NCBI GenBank assembly: GCA_900542245.1
Contig: UQMQ01000055.1
Span: forward strand, 1 to 14,663
DNA length: 14,663 bases
Direction of reading: 5' to 3'
Source: an uncultured Eubacteriales bacterium
GTDB taxonomy: Bacteria; Bacillota; Clostridia; Peptostreptococcales; Anaerovoracaceae
Shown: one piece after another, positions 1 through 6,713 of the stretch
Layout: each line of letters starts with the position of its first letter
Numbering within the stretch: the stretch's first letter is position 1
Notes under the pieces: generated by a model
Databases searched by the model: none
Told to the model about the DNA's origin: nothing
What the model saw: the letters and a program-made list of their open reading frames with translations, nothing else
Position numbers and translations under genes: made by a program

Positions 1-189
1 GTGATGGATGCCCTCACCACACTACATAACGAACAGCCTGCCCTGATGCTGATGGATATCGAAATGCCGGAGATGAAGGGAATGGATATGATTGCCGACA
101 TAAAACAAATTCAGCGCAAGCGCGAATCCGACATTTGCCGCCAGCAAATATCCGACTTGCTTCCACGATATCCCTATTTTTTGAAATAG
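1..189 (+). pseudogene. Truncated response-regulator receiver (REC) domain fragment
   Basis: The frame is open from the left edge and ends at TAG (187-189). Residues up to about 37 read as the middle of a CheY-like receiver domain: an alpha-helix ending at QPALMLMDIEMPEMKG, where the Asp of MDIEMP is the expected phosphorylation site, followed by a GMDMIADIKQI helix. After about position 110 the similarity stops. The remaining codons are antisense to a separate membrane-protein start on the - strand, so the C-terminal half of the receiver and any output domain are missing. The N-terminus lies outside the window. The family assignment rests on motif recognition. The loss of the C-terminus is visible directly, but it could be a real rearrangement or an assembly join. 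Confidence 0.55.
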
Positions 190-204
190 TTTATCTTCCT
201 TCAT
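22..204 (-). pseudogene. Truncated N-terminus of a YitT-like membrane protein
   Basis: Reading leftward from ATG at 204-202, the first 38-40 residues (MKEDKLFQKIGISWKQVGYL, then a hydrophobic segment ending LNLFYVGN) resemble the N-terminus and first membrane helix of YitT/DUF161-type integral membrane proteins. The start is backed by an AGGAGG at 216-221, 11 bases upstream, and by a candidate promoter at 242-269. A GTG directly before the ATG is an alternative start. Beyond about position 85-90 the frame reads antisense through a receiver-domain fragment and stops at 22-24, so the rest of the protein is absent. A functional product is unlikely. The YitT assignment rests on one helix and is tentative; that a real gene starts here is better supported than its family. 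Confidence 0.45.
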
Positions 205-241
205 CACCGTAAAGTCCTCCTCTGAGAATGTTGTCGCATAT

Positions 242-269
242 ACTATACAGCAAAAGAAAGATTTTTGAA
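242..269 (-). promoter_or_regulatory. Candidate promoter for the YitT-like fragment
   Basis: On the - strand, TTCAAA (264-269) and TATAGT (242-247) are separated by 16 bases and lie 37 bases upstream of the ATG at 204. The -10 matches the sigma-A consensus at 5 of 6 positions and the -35 at 4 of 6. The intergenic stretch is AT-rich and follows the EamA stop codon. This is a sequence match only. Confidence 0.4.
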
Positions 270-286
270 AGTACCAAAAAAAATTA

Positions 287-1162
287 TTACAGCCTGCCAT
301 CGCCCTCCGCCGCGTCCGGAGCGGCTTTGGAGTCCAAAAAAATCCCGGCGATGATAATGACAAAGCCGATGATGACCATGGTACTTGGGTATTCCTTGAG
401 AAAAAGCGCTGTCCAGACCGGCCCTAAAATCATTTCCCACATTGCGATGACGGAAGCCTTCTGCGGTGAAATCAGGTTGACTCCCAGATTGTACATCGCG
501 TAGCCCAGCGCGACCTGCACGATACCGAGAATCAGCATCAGCATCCATTCCGATCCGTTCAGCGTCAGAATATCCGCGAACTGCGGCGGAAAAAAAGCGA
601 AAATGCAGATTCCTGTAAACAGATTCGCCAAGGAAACCAGACCAAGCGCGTTTCCGGCCTCTCCGGAGGAAACCTTTTTGGCCGCAACGGTCATCACCGC
701 GAAGAAGATGCTTTCGGTCAGGGCGATAAGATTGCCCTTCATGTTGCTGCCCGCGATACCGGACAGCATAAAAATGATGACGCCCGTTGTCGTAAGCACG
801 ACCGGCAAGATACGGGACTTATTTACGCTTTTATTCAGAATCGACGCGGCGAGAAACAGCCAGACCACACTGCCGTACTGCATGCCGATCGCGATGACCG
901 CCGAGGTCTGTCGCAGCGCGAGTACGATTGACAGGCACAAGGACGCGTAGGCGATCAGGTAGACGAGCATACCTTTGGAAAATCGAAGTTTCGAGCGAAA
1001 GAGGAACGGCAGAAGCGCGACACCCGCGATCAAGGAACGAAGTCCGCAGACCAGCATGGCATCCAGAGAAATAAATTTTATGAGCGGCGCGTTCAAGCTC
1101 CAAAAGAGCGCGCCCAAAAAGACGAATAATTCGCCCTTTCGTTGGATATTTGTTTTCATCAT
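287..1162 (-). CDS. EamA/DMT-family transporter, TetR-linked
   Basis: A 291-residue integral membrane protein of the drug/metabolite transporter superfamily. Two tandem EamA halves (about residues 10-140 and 145-280) give roughly ten hydrophobic helices, with the typical GALFWSLNAPLIK start in the first half and the LGPVWTALFLKE end-of-repeat motif in the second. The length is normal for the family. ATG ATG at 1162-1157 is preceded by GGGAGC (1171-1176) at 8-bp spacing. The gene is divergent from a TetR regulator, and the intergenic region carries a large inverted repeat, so it is probably repressed by that TetR and induced by its ligand. The substrate cannot be read from the sequence: DMT members export drugs, amino acids or metabolites. 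The C-terminus is short, acidic and soluble. Confidence 0.9.
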   Translation of the reverse strand: MMKTNIQRKGELFVFLGALFWSLNAPLIKFISLDAMLVCGLRSLIAGVALLPFLFRSKLRFSKGMLVYLIAYASLCLSIVLALRQTSAVIAIGMQYGSVVWLFLAASILNKSVNKSRILPVVLTTTGVIIFMLSGIAGSNMKGNLIALTESIFFAVMTVAAKKVSSGEAGNALGLVSLANLFTGICIFAFFPPQFADILTLNGSEWMLMLILGIVQVALGYAMYNLGVNLISPQKASVIAMWEMILGPVWTALFLKEYPSTMVIIGFVIIIAGIFLDSKAAPDAAEGDGRL

Positions 1163-1181
1163 TTTCGTTTGCTCCCAAAAA

Positions 1182-1222
1182 ATAATCTAATCGCGATTGC
1201 AAAATAATCGCGATTAGATTAT
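1182..1222. promoter_or_regulatory. Double-palindrome TetR operator between divergent genes
   Basis: Positions 1182-1198 and 1206-1222 are a perfect 17-bp inverted repeat around a 7-bp spacer (GCAAAAT). Each arm contains the self-complementary core AATCGCGATT (1189-1198 and 1206-1215), so the site is two palindromes with centres 17 bp apart. TetR-family dimers commonly bind short palindromes in the region between their own gene and a divergent target, and two sites on one stretch could bind two dimers. The right core lies inside the spacer of the tetR promoter, which fits autorepression. Binding by the adjacent TetR is inferred from position and symmetry. Confidence 0.85.
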
Positions 1223-1225
1223 AAT
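1197..1225 (+). promoter_or_regulatory. tetR promoter
   Basis: TTGCAA (1197-1202, 4 of 6 matches to TTGACA) and TATAAT (1220-1225, perfect -10) are separated by exactly 17 bp. The promoter lies 48 bp upstream of the tetR ATG and is overlapped by the operator palindromes. No equally clear promoter was found for the divergent transporter gene. Confidence 0.7.
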
Positions 1226-1273
1226 AAAGGCAAGGGACGATGTCAACCCTTTTTCTGAAGGAGGAACGATACG

Positions 1274-1960
1274 ATGGAAGTTATGAATATTAAGAGAAAA
1301 CGTGTGATGATTCTGTTCATCGAGGCCGCCGAAAAAATGCTGCGTGAAAGTGGTCTCGCGAGCGTTTCTATTCGAAAGGTAGCCTCTGAAGTCGGCTATA
1401 ACAGCGCCACGCTTTACAACTATTTTGAGGATTTGGAGCATCTCATCCTGTTCGCCTCTGTGCGTTATCTGCGAGAGTACGTTGCTTCACTCCAAAAAGC
1501 CTTGACGGATGATATGTCAGCCTACGACAAATATCGCGCGATTTACCGCTGTTTTAACGCCTATGCCTTCAAAGAGCCTGAGATTTTTCATAACATGTTC
1601 TTCGGCAAGCATAGTGACCTGCTCGGTGAAGTGCTGAGGACTTACTATCAGGAGCTTTTCCCGCAGGAACTGCAAGGACTCAGTCCCAAGATGAAGCAGA
1701 TGCTGCAGCTTGGGACGATGTACGAACGAGATGCCATTATGATGCGGGAACTGATTGCGGAAGGCTATTTGACGGACGCGAATGCCGCAAACGCGATTGA
1801 AACCATCATCGCGTTGCATCAATACTATCTGCATGAAGCTATGATCGCGGAATCACGCAGCGACTCCAAACAAACCTACCTCACGCAGCTGGCTCCCCAC
1901 TTTACGGAAAAGTTTCGAGAAAAGTTTCTCTACATCATGGAGGGCAGCCGCGGCCGCTAA
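1274..1960 (+). CDS. TetR/AcrR-family transcriptional regulator
   Basis: A 228-residue TetR-type repressor. The N-terminal helix-turn-helix spans about residues 15-58; SIRKVASEVGYNSATLYNYF (residues 32-51) is the classic recognition helix plus YxYF motif. The remaining ~170 residues form a helical ligand/dimerisation domain that cannot be matched to a specific inducer. ATG at 1274 is preceded by AAGGAGGAA (1258-1266), an excellent RBS. It is divergent from the EamA transporter and shares the operator region with it, so it most likely represses itself and the transporter. Its TAA (1958-1960) directly abuts the stop codon of the convergent ABC permease, with no terminator in between. Confidence 0.93.
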   Translation: MEVMNIKRKRVMILFIEAAEKMLRESGLASVSIRKVASEVGYNSATLYNYFEDLEHLILFASVRYLREYVASLQKALTDDMSAYDKYRAIYRCFNAYAFKEPEIFHNMFFGKHSDLLGEVLRTYYQELFPQELQGLSPKMKQMLQLGTMYERDAIMMRELIAEGYLTDANAANAIETIIALHQYYLHEAMIAESRSDSKQTYLTQLAPHFTEKFREKFLYIMEGSRGR

Positions 1961-4033
1961 CTACTGCTCCACAGCGACAATTTTGTAATATGCCCTGGAG
2001 GTGATCAAGTATACCGCAATGTAGAAAGCGGCGAACAGCAGGAAGGACGCCAGTGTGGTGTAGATCAGCAGCGATGTGTTGCTGATGCCGAATACCTTAA
2101 TCATCAATTTGATGATGTGGAACGCAAAAGCAATATGCAGTCCGGCGCCAAGCAGCGGGATGAAAAAGACCTTGCGTACTTGATCTCGGATCGACCTGCG
2201 GATCTCGCGGTCGCTCATGCCCACGTCGCGCAGGATGTGGAATCGTTCCTTATCGTCATAGCCCTCGGTGATCTGCTTGTAATACATGATCATGACCGTT
2301 GCACCCAGAAACGCAAGGCTCAAAAGAATCCCCAGGAAAAACAGACCGCCGTACAGATTCGTGAAAGTTTCCATCGCGCTGCCTTTGGTGCGGAAGTTCA
2401 TATCCATCGAAGCGTAGACCGGCTGATTGCCCTTGTAGGAGCCGATCGCGGTGTCCGGTTTATCCTGCATCTTTAAAACTTCTCTTTGCAGCTCCTCTTC
2501 CGCTGCCGAAATCCGCGTTTCGGACGCCGCACTGCCGTTTGCCTCTGTCAGATTCAACGCCCGACAGTTGACAAGACGAAAGCTTTCCGCTGCGGCGCTC
2601 TGCCTCAAAGCCTGCACCACACGATCGAATTCGCTCCGGTCAGAAACAACCAGATAAATGGCGTTTGCCATATCTACTGCGTCGGTACCACGCAGAATCA
2701 TTTTTTTCGCTTCTCCAATGACAGCGTAACGTTTGTCGGCAATCGTCAGCATGGTTTCTCGCAAGCTTCCCTCATTTTTCTTGTAGAGCAGCTGACTGCG
2801 TTCCAAGCTTACATGGGTTCCAAAATTCTCGTTGTATTCCTCCGCGGTCATGACCTTGCAGGTATAACCGTCCGCGGTATATTCCGCAAGCGGCGTCAAT
2901 ACGCCGTCCTCTATTTGCCCGTAAAAGGCACAAAGCGTATAGCGGATCTCGTTCTTTGCCTTCAGTCCCTGTTTTTGAAGCGATGCAGCAAGCAGACGAT
3001 CCAGATCTACGCCTGCTGCCGCAAAGGTCGCGTCATTGGTTTCCCTCATGCCGATTGTCGCCTCCAGATCGCGCGGATAGGCTGCGTTGATCGCGTTGCC
3101 GGCGCCAAAGTACAGACAGGCCGTCGAGGAGATCATCACCAGCACCATGGTCGAAAGGATGCAGATGCTCGCAAGCCCCGCCCCATGCTTTTTCATCCGG
3201 AAGATCATCGACGAGGTTGCAATGAAATGACCGGTCTGATAGTAATAGTTCTTATTTTTGCGCAGCAGCTTGAGCAGCGCCACACTGCCCGCGATGAAAG
3301 TACAGTAGGTACCGATGATGACAGCGATGACAGCGATGAAGAATACCAGAATCGCGTCTGTTGGGTTTTGTACGGTCATCGCCAATATGTACCCTGCCCC
3401 CAAAGACAAGATGCCGATGAAAGCCAGCACGAAATTTGCCCGCGGCTCTCTTTCCCCCTGCGCCTTGCTGTAAAGCAGATCGATGGTACTTTGCCTGCTG
3501 ATCTCGATCACGCTCTTGCCGTAGATGAGCGCGAAAATTGCCGCAAACAGAATCACGCTGTATGCGAGCGCCGACGGCTGCAGTGTGAACACATAATCGA
3601 TACTCCTTCCCATCATCCGCAGCAGCAGCACCTGTGCCGCCTTGCTGAACACCATGCCGCCGATCGCGCCGGCACCGATGCTGAGCAGAGCCGTAAAGAG
3701 AGTTTCCCAGAGCAGCACACTCGCGATGTGGGTTTTGCCCATGCCCAGCACATGATACAGTCCCAGCTCGGTCTTACGGCGCTTCATCAGGAAGCTGTTC
3801 GTATAGAACAGGAAGATCACCGAGAAGAGACCGATCACAATTGCGCCCAGTCTCAAGATAAGCTGCATCCAGTTTCCTTCCTCAAAGGTCGCCACCTGCG
3901 GATCCATGGACAGATTGATCGTGAGGAAAAACATCATCACCATACCGATGGCGCTGACCATGTACGGCAGATAGGTCTTGCGGTTCTTGCGGATATTCGT
4001 CCATGCGAGCCTGCTGTAGATCGTCCCCCTCAT
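1961..4033 (-). CDS. bceB: Bce-type ABC transporter permease (FtsX-like, 10 TM)
   Basis: A 690-residue permease of the BceB/VraG class that sits in the membrane, pairs with the adjacent ATPase and usually confers resistance to cell-wall-active peptides (bacitracin, cationic peptides, lantibiotics). The architecture matches: one N-terminal helix (about 20-40), FtsX-like helices 2-4 (about 57-175) with the cytoplasmic motif KRRKTELGLYHVLGM, helices near 200-310, a large extracytoplasmic domain (about 315-555), then three C-terminal helices (about 560-685). The extracytoplasmic domain is the part that in the family decides substrate and signalling to the kinase. ATG at 4033 overlaps the ATPase stop codon (ATGA), indicating translational coupling. 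The gene symbol denotes the family; the exact substrate is unknown. Confidence 0.9.
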   Translation of the reverse strand: MRGTIYSRLAWTNIRKNRKTYLPYMVSAIGMVMMFFLTINLSMDPQVATFEEGNWMQLILRLGAIVIGLFSVIFLFYTNSFLMKRRKTELGLYHVLGMGKTHIASVLLWETLFTALLSIGAGAIGGMVFSKAAQVLLLRMMGRSIDYVFTLQPSALAYSVILFAAIFALIYGKSVIEISRQSTIDLLYSKAQGEREPRANFVLAFIGILSLGAGYILAMTVQNPTDAILVFFIAVIAVIIGTYCTFIAGSVALLKLLRKNKNYYYQTGHFIATSSMIFRMKKHGAGLASICILSTMVLVMISSTACLYFGAGNAINAAYPRDLEATIGMRETNDATFAAAGVDLDRLLAASLQKQGLKAKNEIRYTLCAFYGQIEDGVLTPLAEYTADGYTCKVMTAEEYNENFGTHVSLERSQLLYKKNEGSLRETMLTIADKRYAVIGEAKKMILRGTDAVDMANAIYLVVSDRSEFDRVVQALRQSAAAESFRLVNCRALNLTEANGSAASETRISAAEEELQREVLKMQDKPDTAIGSYKGNQPVYASMDMNFRTKGSAMETFTNLYGGLFFLGILLSLAFLGATVMIMYYKQITEGYDDKERFHILRDVGMSDREIRRSIRDQVRKVFFIPLLGAGLHIAFAFHIIKLMIKVFGISNTSLLIYTTLASFLLFAAFYIAVYLITSRAYYKIVAVEQ

Positions 4034-4794
4034 CTGCGCTCACCACCTGTCGTCAGTACCGTCAGTGTATCGGATATCTTCTGGAACATTTCGTCGCTCG
4101 TGTGCGCGCCGCGATATAACTGATGAAAGACCTCGCCGTCCTTGATGAACAGCACGCGGCTCGCGCGGCTCGCCGCCTTGACCGAGTGCGTTACCATCAG
4201 GATGGTCTGTCCGCTTTCGTGGATGTGCTCAAAAAGATCGAGCAGTTCGTCAGCTGCCCTGGAGTCGAGTGCGCCGGTCGGCTCGTCTGCCAGAACCAGC
4301 TCCGGCTCGGTGATTAAAGCTCTGGCAACGGCTGCCCGCTGCTTTTGTCCTCCCGAGACCTCATACGGATATTTGTGCAGCAGATCTTCGATCCCGAGCC
4401 CCTTGGCGAGCGGCAGCAGCTTCTGCCGCATTTCCGGATATTTTTTGCCCGCCAGCACCAGCGGCAGGAAAATATTATCCTGCAGATTAAAGTTGTCCAG
4501 CAGATTAAAATCCTGAAAGACAAAACCCAGATTTTCGCGTCGAAACTGCGCCAGCTCCTGATCCTTGACCGCCGCGAGGCTCTGTCCCCTTAATTTCACC
4601 TCGCCGCTGGTCGGCTTATCCAGCGCCGCCAGAATGTTCAAAAGCGTCGTCTTGCCGGAACCGGATTCTCCCATGATTGCCACGAACTCACCGTCCTCGA
4701 CCGCAAACGATACGTTGGCCAGCGCCTGCACCTTCGCGCCGCCGAAACGGGTCGTGTAGAGTTTTTTCAAATTGTTTACTTCCAAAATAGCCAT
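4030..4794 (-). CDS. bceA: Bce-type ABC transporter ATP-binding protein
   Basis: A 254-residue ATPase of the MacB/LolD-like class. Seen in order: Walker A GESGSGKT (residues 42-49), Q-loop Gln94 in FVFQDFN, signature VSGGQKQR (146-153), Walker B LVLADEP with the D-loop at GALD (167-177), and the H-loop His203 in MVTHS. All catalytic residues are intact. I chose ATG 4794 over an in-frame ATG at 4857 because AAAGGGGAG lies just upstream of 4794 and family homology begins right there (MAILEVNNLKK). It overlaps the permease by 4 bp and follows the kinase gene after about 109 bp that hold a candidate regulator-responsive promoter. It energises the neighbouring permease. Confidence 0.93.
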   Translation of the reverse strand: MAILEVNNLKKLYTTRFGGAKVQALANVSFAVEDGEFVAIMGESGSGKTTLLNILAALDKPTSGEVKLRGQSLAAVKDQELAQFRRENLGFVFQDFNLLDNFNLQDNIFLPLVLAGKKYPEMRQKLLPLAKGLGIEDLLHKYPYEVSGGQKQRAAVARALITEPELVLADEPTGALDSRAADELLDLFEHIHESGQTILMVTHSVKAASRASRVLFIKDGEVFHQLYRGAHTSDEMFQKISDTLTVLTTGGERR

Positions 4795-4893
4795 GGCTCT
4801 CCCCTTTCTTTCGATTGCCTGTGTATGCTGATATCTACTTCCCTTTTGCATTTTCATCTTAGCAAAAAAGGAAATGCTTCGCCATTTTTTTGA

Positions 4894-4922
4894 CTTACAT
4901 TTCCTATTCGTATCTTACATTT
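4894..4922 (-). promoter_or_regulatory. Direct-repeat candidate operator upstream of the bceAB-type genes
   Basis: AAATGTAAG (- strand) occurs twice, at 4894-4902 and 4914-4922, start-to-start 20 bp, about two helical turns. One copy lies in the last codons of the kinase gene and one just after its stop. A weak -10 (TAAGAT at 4856-4861) follows about 33 bp downstream with no good -35, as expected for an activator-dependent promoter. BceR-type regulators are known to use TnACA-N4-TGTAA-like sites, and TGTAA recurs here. Binding by the response regulator encoded at 5983-6654 is inference. Confidence 0.5.
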
Positions 4923-5986
4923 TTGCAAGCTTCACTCCCGAAACGCAGGCTGACGGTCGTACCGATGCCGACTGCGGACGCTGCTGAGATTTCGCAGCCC
5001 AGGTTTTCGGCGATGCGTCTGCACAGATACAATCCGATGCCGCTGGATTTCTTATCGCTGCGCCCATTGTAGCCGGTGAAGCCCTTCTCGAAGATCCGCG
5101 GCAGATCCTCCGGCGCGATCCCAATGCCGCTGTCCGCAATCGTCAGCACACCCGGCTCCTGCATGGCAATGCGGATCTCACCGCCGCGCGTATATTTGAT
5201 CGCGTTGGACAAGAACTGCTCAATGACAAAGCTGAGCCATTTTTCGTCGGTCAGCACCTGCGCATGCGTCTCTTCGAAGATCAATCTGTTCTTGCTGCGA
5301 ATGAACGGTCCCGCATATTTGCGCACCGCCTGGCGCAGAATCTCGTCCAGATCACAGCGCCGCAGCACATAATCTGTACCCTGCTCCTCCAGCTTCAGAT
5401 AGCAGAGCACCATCTCCACATACTGCTCGATCTTAAACAGCTCCTCTGTCAGCTCCCGGCGCAGCGCTTCCGTCTCTGCCGCCGCACGTGCCCGGGTCTC
5501 CGCCGCATCGTCCGGCACATCCGGCATCACCCCCGCGCCTGCGCTGCTGCCTGCAAACTCCGTCTGCAGGATCAGGCGCATCGCCGCGATCGGTGTTTTG
5601 ATCTGGTGCACCCATGTCGTGTAATAGTCCTCCATATCCTCGAAGCGATGCTGCATTTGATACGCGAGCTGCTGCTTATTCGCAAAGAGCGCGGAAATGA
5701 TGCGTTGATAATCCTCTTCCATCAGATCCTGCGCCTGCGGCAGATGATCGAGGGTATCTATCGCCTCCGCTTCCAAAAGCTGCAGCCGCTCGTGCTTGTC
5801 CCGGTAGCGAAAAAAATCACCCACAGACAACGCAAGGCCTACCGCAATACAGACCACATAGCCGTACGCGATAAGCCTTTCCTCTACGTCAAATAAAATA
5901 TACAGGGCAGTCAAAATGACGGCACAGACCGAAAAAAGCACGACGCTCCTGCGATGCGTGCGCAAATACTGCAATATCATTTTCAT
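4904..5986 (-). CDS. bceS: Intramembrane-sensing histidine kinase, BceS type
   Basis: A 360-residue sensor kinase. Two N-terminal helices (about residues 14-32 and 38-56) are joined by only a few residues, so there is no extracellular sensor domain; this is the hallmark of BceS-like kinases, which read their signal from the partner ABC permease. The phospho-acceptor is His127 in WVHQIKTP, followed by the N box (LSNAIKYT), G1 box (ADSGIGI), F region and G2 box (GIGLYL). ATG at 5986 overlaps the response-regulator stop codon (ATGA) and has no clear RBS of its own, so translation is probably coupled. An insert rich in Ala, Asp and Glu (about 145-170) follows the H box and is longer than I would expect. 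Confidence 0.92.
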   Translation of the reverse strand: MKMILQYLRTHRRSVVLFSVCAVILTALYILFDVEERLIAYGYVVCIAVGLALSVGDFFRYRDKHERLQLLEAEAIDTLDHLPQAQDLMEEDYQRIISALFANKQQLAYQMQHRFEDMEDYYTTWVHQIKTPIAAMRLILQTEFAGSSAGAGVMPDVPDDAAETRARAAAETEALRRELTEELFKIEQYVEMVLCYLKLEEQGTDYVLRRCDLDEILRQAVRKYAGPFIRSKNRLIFEETHAQVLTDEKWLSFVIEQFLSNAIKYTRGGEIRIAMQEPGVLTIADSGIGIAPEDLPRIFEKGFTGYNGRSDKKSSGIGLYLCRRIAENLGCEISAASAVGIGTTVSLRFGSEACKNVRYE

Positions 5987-6654
5987 TTGATCATGTACCC
6001 CAAGCCCTTTCTGGTCTCAATAAAATCCGAAAGTCCGATCGCACCCAGCCGCTTGCGCAGTCTGGCAACATTGACCGTCAGCGTATTCTCATCGACAAAG
6101 CTGTCTGTCGCCCAGAGTTTTTCCATCAGCGTCTCGCGGCTGACCACACTGCCTGTGCGTTCGAGCAGCGTCAGCATGATGCGGTATTCGTTCTTGGACA
6201 GCTCCAGTGTTTTCCCCTCATACAGCAGACTCGCGTCCTCTAAATTCAGAATCACGCCATTGTGCTCCAGGAGCCGCGTCTGCCCCGCGAAGTCGTAGCT
6301 GCGCCGGAGCAGCGCCTGCACCTTCGCTGTCAGCACCGCAAGGTCAAAGGGCTTGGCGACGAAATCGTCGCCGCCCATCTGCATCGCCATAATGATATTC
6401 ATGTTATCCGATGCTGAGGACAGAAACAAAATCGGTACTTTAGATACCTTGCGAATCTCACTGCACCAGTGATAACCGTTATAGAACGGCAACGTGACAT
6501 CCAGAATCACCAGCTGCGGCGCGAGCCGCGCGAAATCCTCCATCACGTTTTGAAAGTTTTGTGTCGCGTATGCCTGATAGCCCCAGGTTTCGACGTGCTT
6601 TTTGACAGCATTCGCGATTGTTTTATCATCCTCAACGATCAGAATTTTATACAT
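5983..6654 (-). CDS. bceR: OmpR-family response regulator, BceR type
   Basis: A 223-residue two-domain regulator. The receiver domain (1-120) has the acidic pair Glu8/Asp9/Asp10, phosphorylation site Asp52 in LVILDVTLPF, and conserved Lys101 in FVAKPFD; FYNGYHWCSEIRKVSKVPIL is characteristic of the BceR/GraR subgroup. The C-terminal winged-helix domain (about 130-223) ends with the expected RKGLGYMIK. Adjacent ATGs at 6657 and 6654 are both possible; 6654 matches the family's MYKILIVEDD start. The RBS is weak (AAAGAG directly upstream). A longer in-frame start at 6699 would add unrelated residues and a hairpin, so I reject it. It probably activates the downstream ABC genes when the kinase signals peptide attack. 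Confidence 0.92.
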   Translation of the reverse strand: MYKILIVEDDKTIANAVKKHVETWGYQAYATQNFQNVMEDFARLAPQLVILDVTLPFYNGYHWCSEIRKVSKVPILFLSSASDNMNIIMAMQMGGDDFVAKPFDLAVLTAKVQALLRRSYDFAGQTRLLEHNGVILNLEDASLLYEGKTLELSKNEYRIMLTLLERTGSVVSRETLMEKLWATDSFVDENTLTVNVARLRKRLGAIGLSDFIETRKGLGYMIK

Positions 6655-6676
6655 CATCTCTTTGTGTTTATGGTCT

Positions 6677-6704
6677 GCGGCGCGTGCATCCCTGCACATG
6701 CCGC
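6677..6704 (-). other. Intergenic hairpin between foldase and response-regulator genes
   Basis: GCGGC/GCCGC (6677-6681 with 6700-6704) and GTGCA/TGCAC (6684-6688 with 6693-6697) form a two-part stem with a 2x2 internal loop and a 4-base loop. No U-tract follows in the - direction, so it is not a standard terminator. It could slow transcription, protect an RNA end or tune the ratio of foldase to regulator expression. The structure is seen; the function is inferred. Confidence 0.4.
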
Positions 6705-6713
6705 GCTCAGTGC

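Noticed and set aside
2486..4123. A 545-codon open frame on + antisense to the Bce permease
   Set aside because: It is rich in His, Arg, Gln and Cys, has no recognisable domain, and lies wholly opposite a well-supported permease. It is a mirror of that gene's codon bias.
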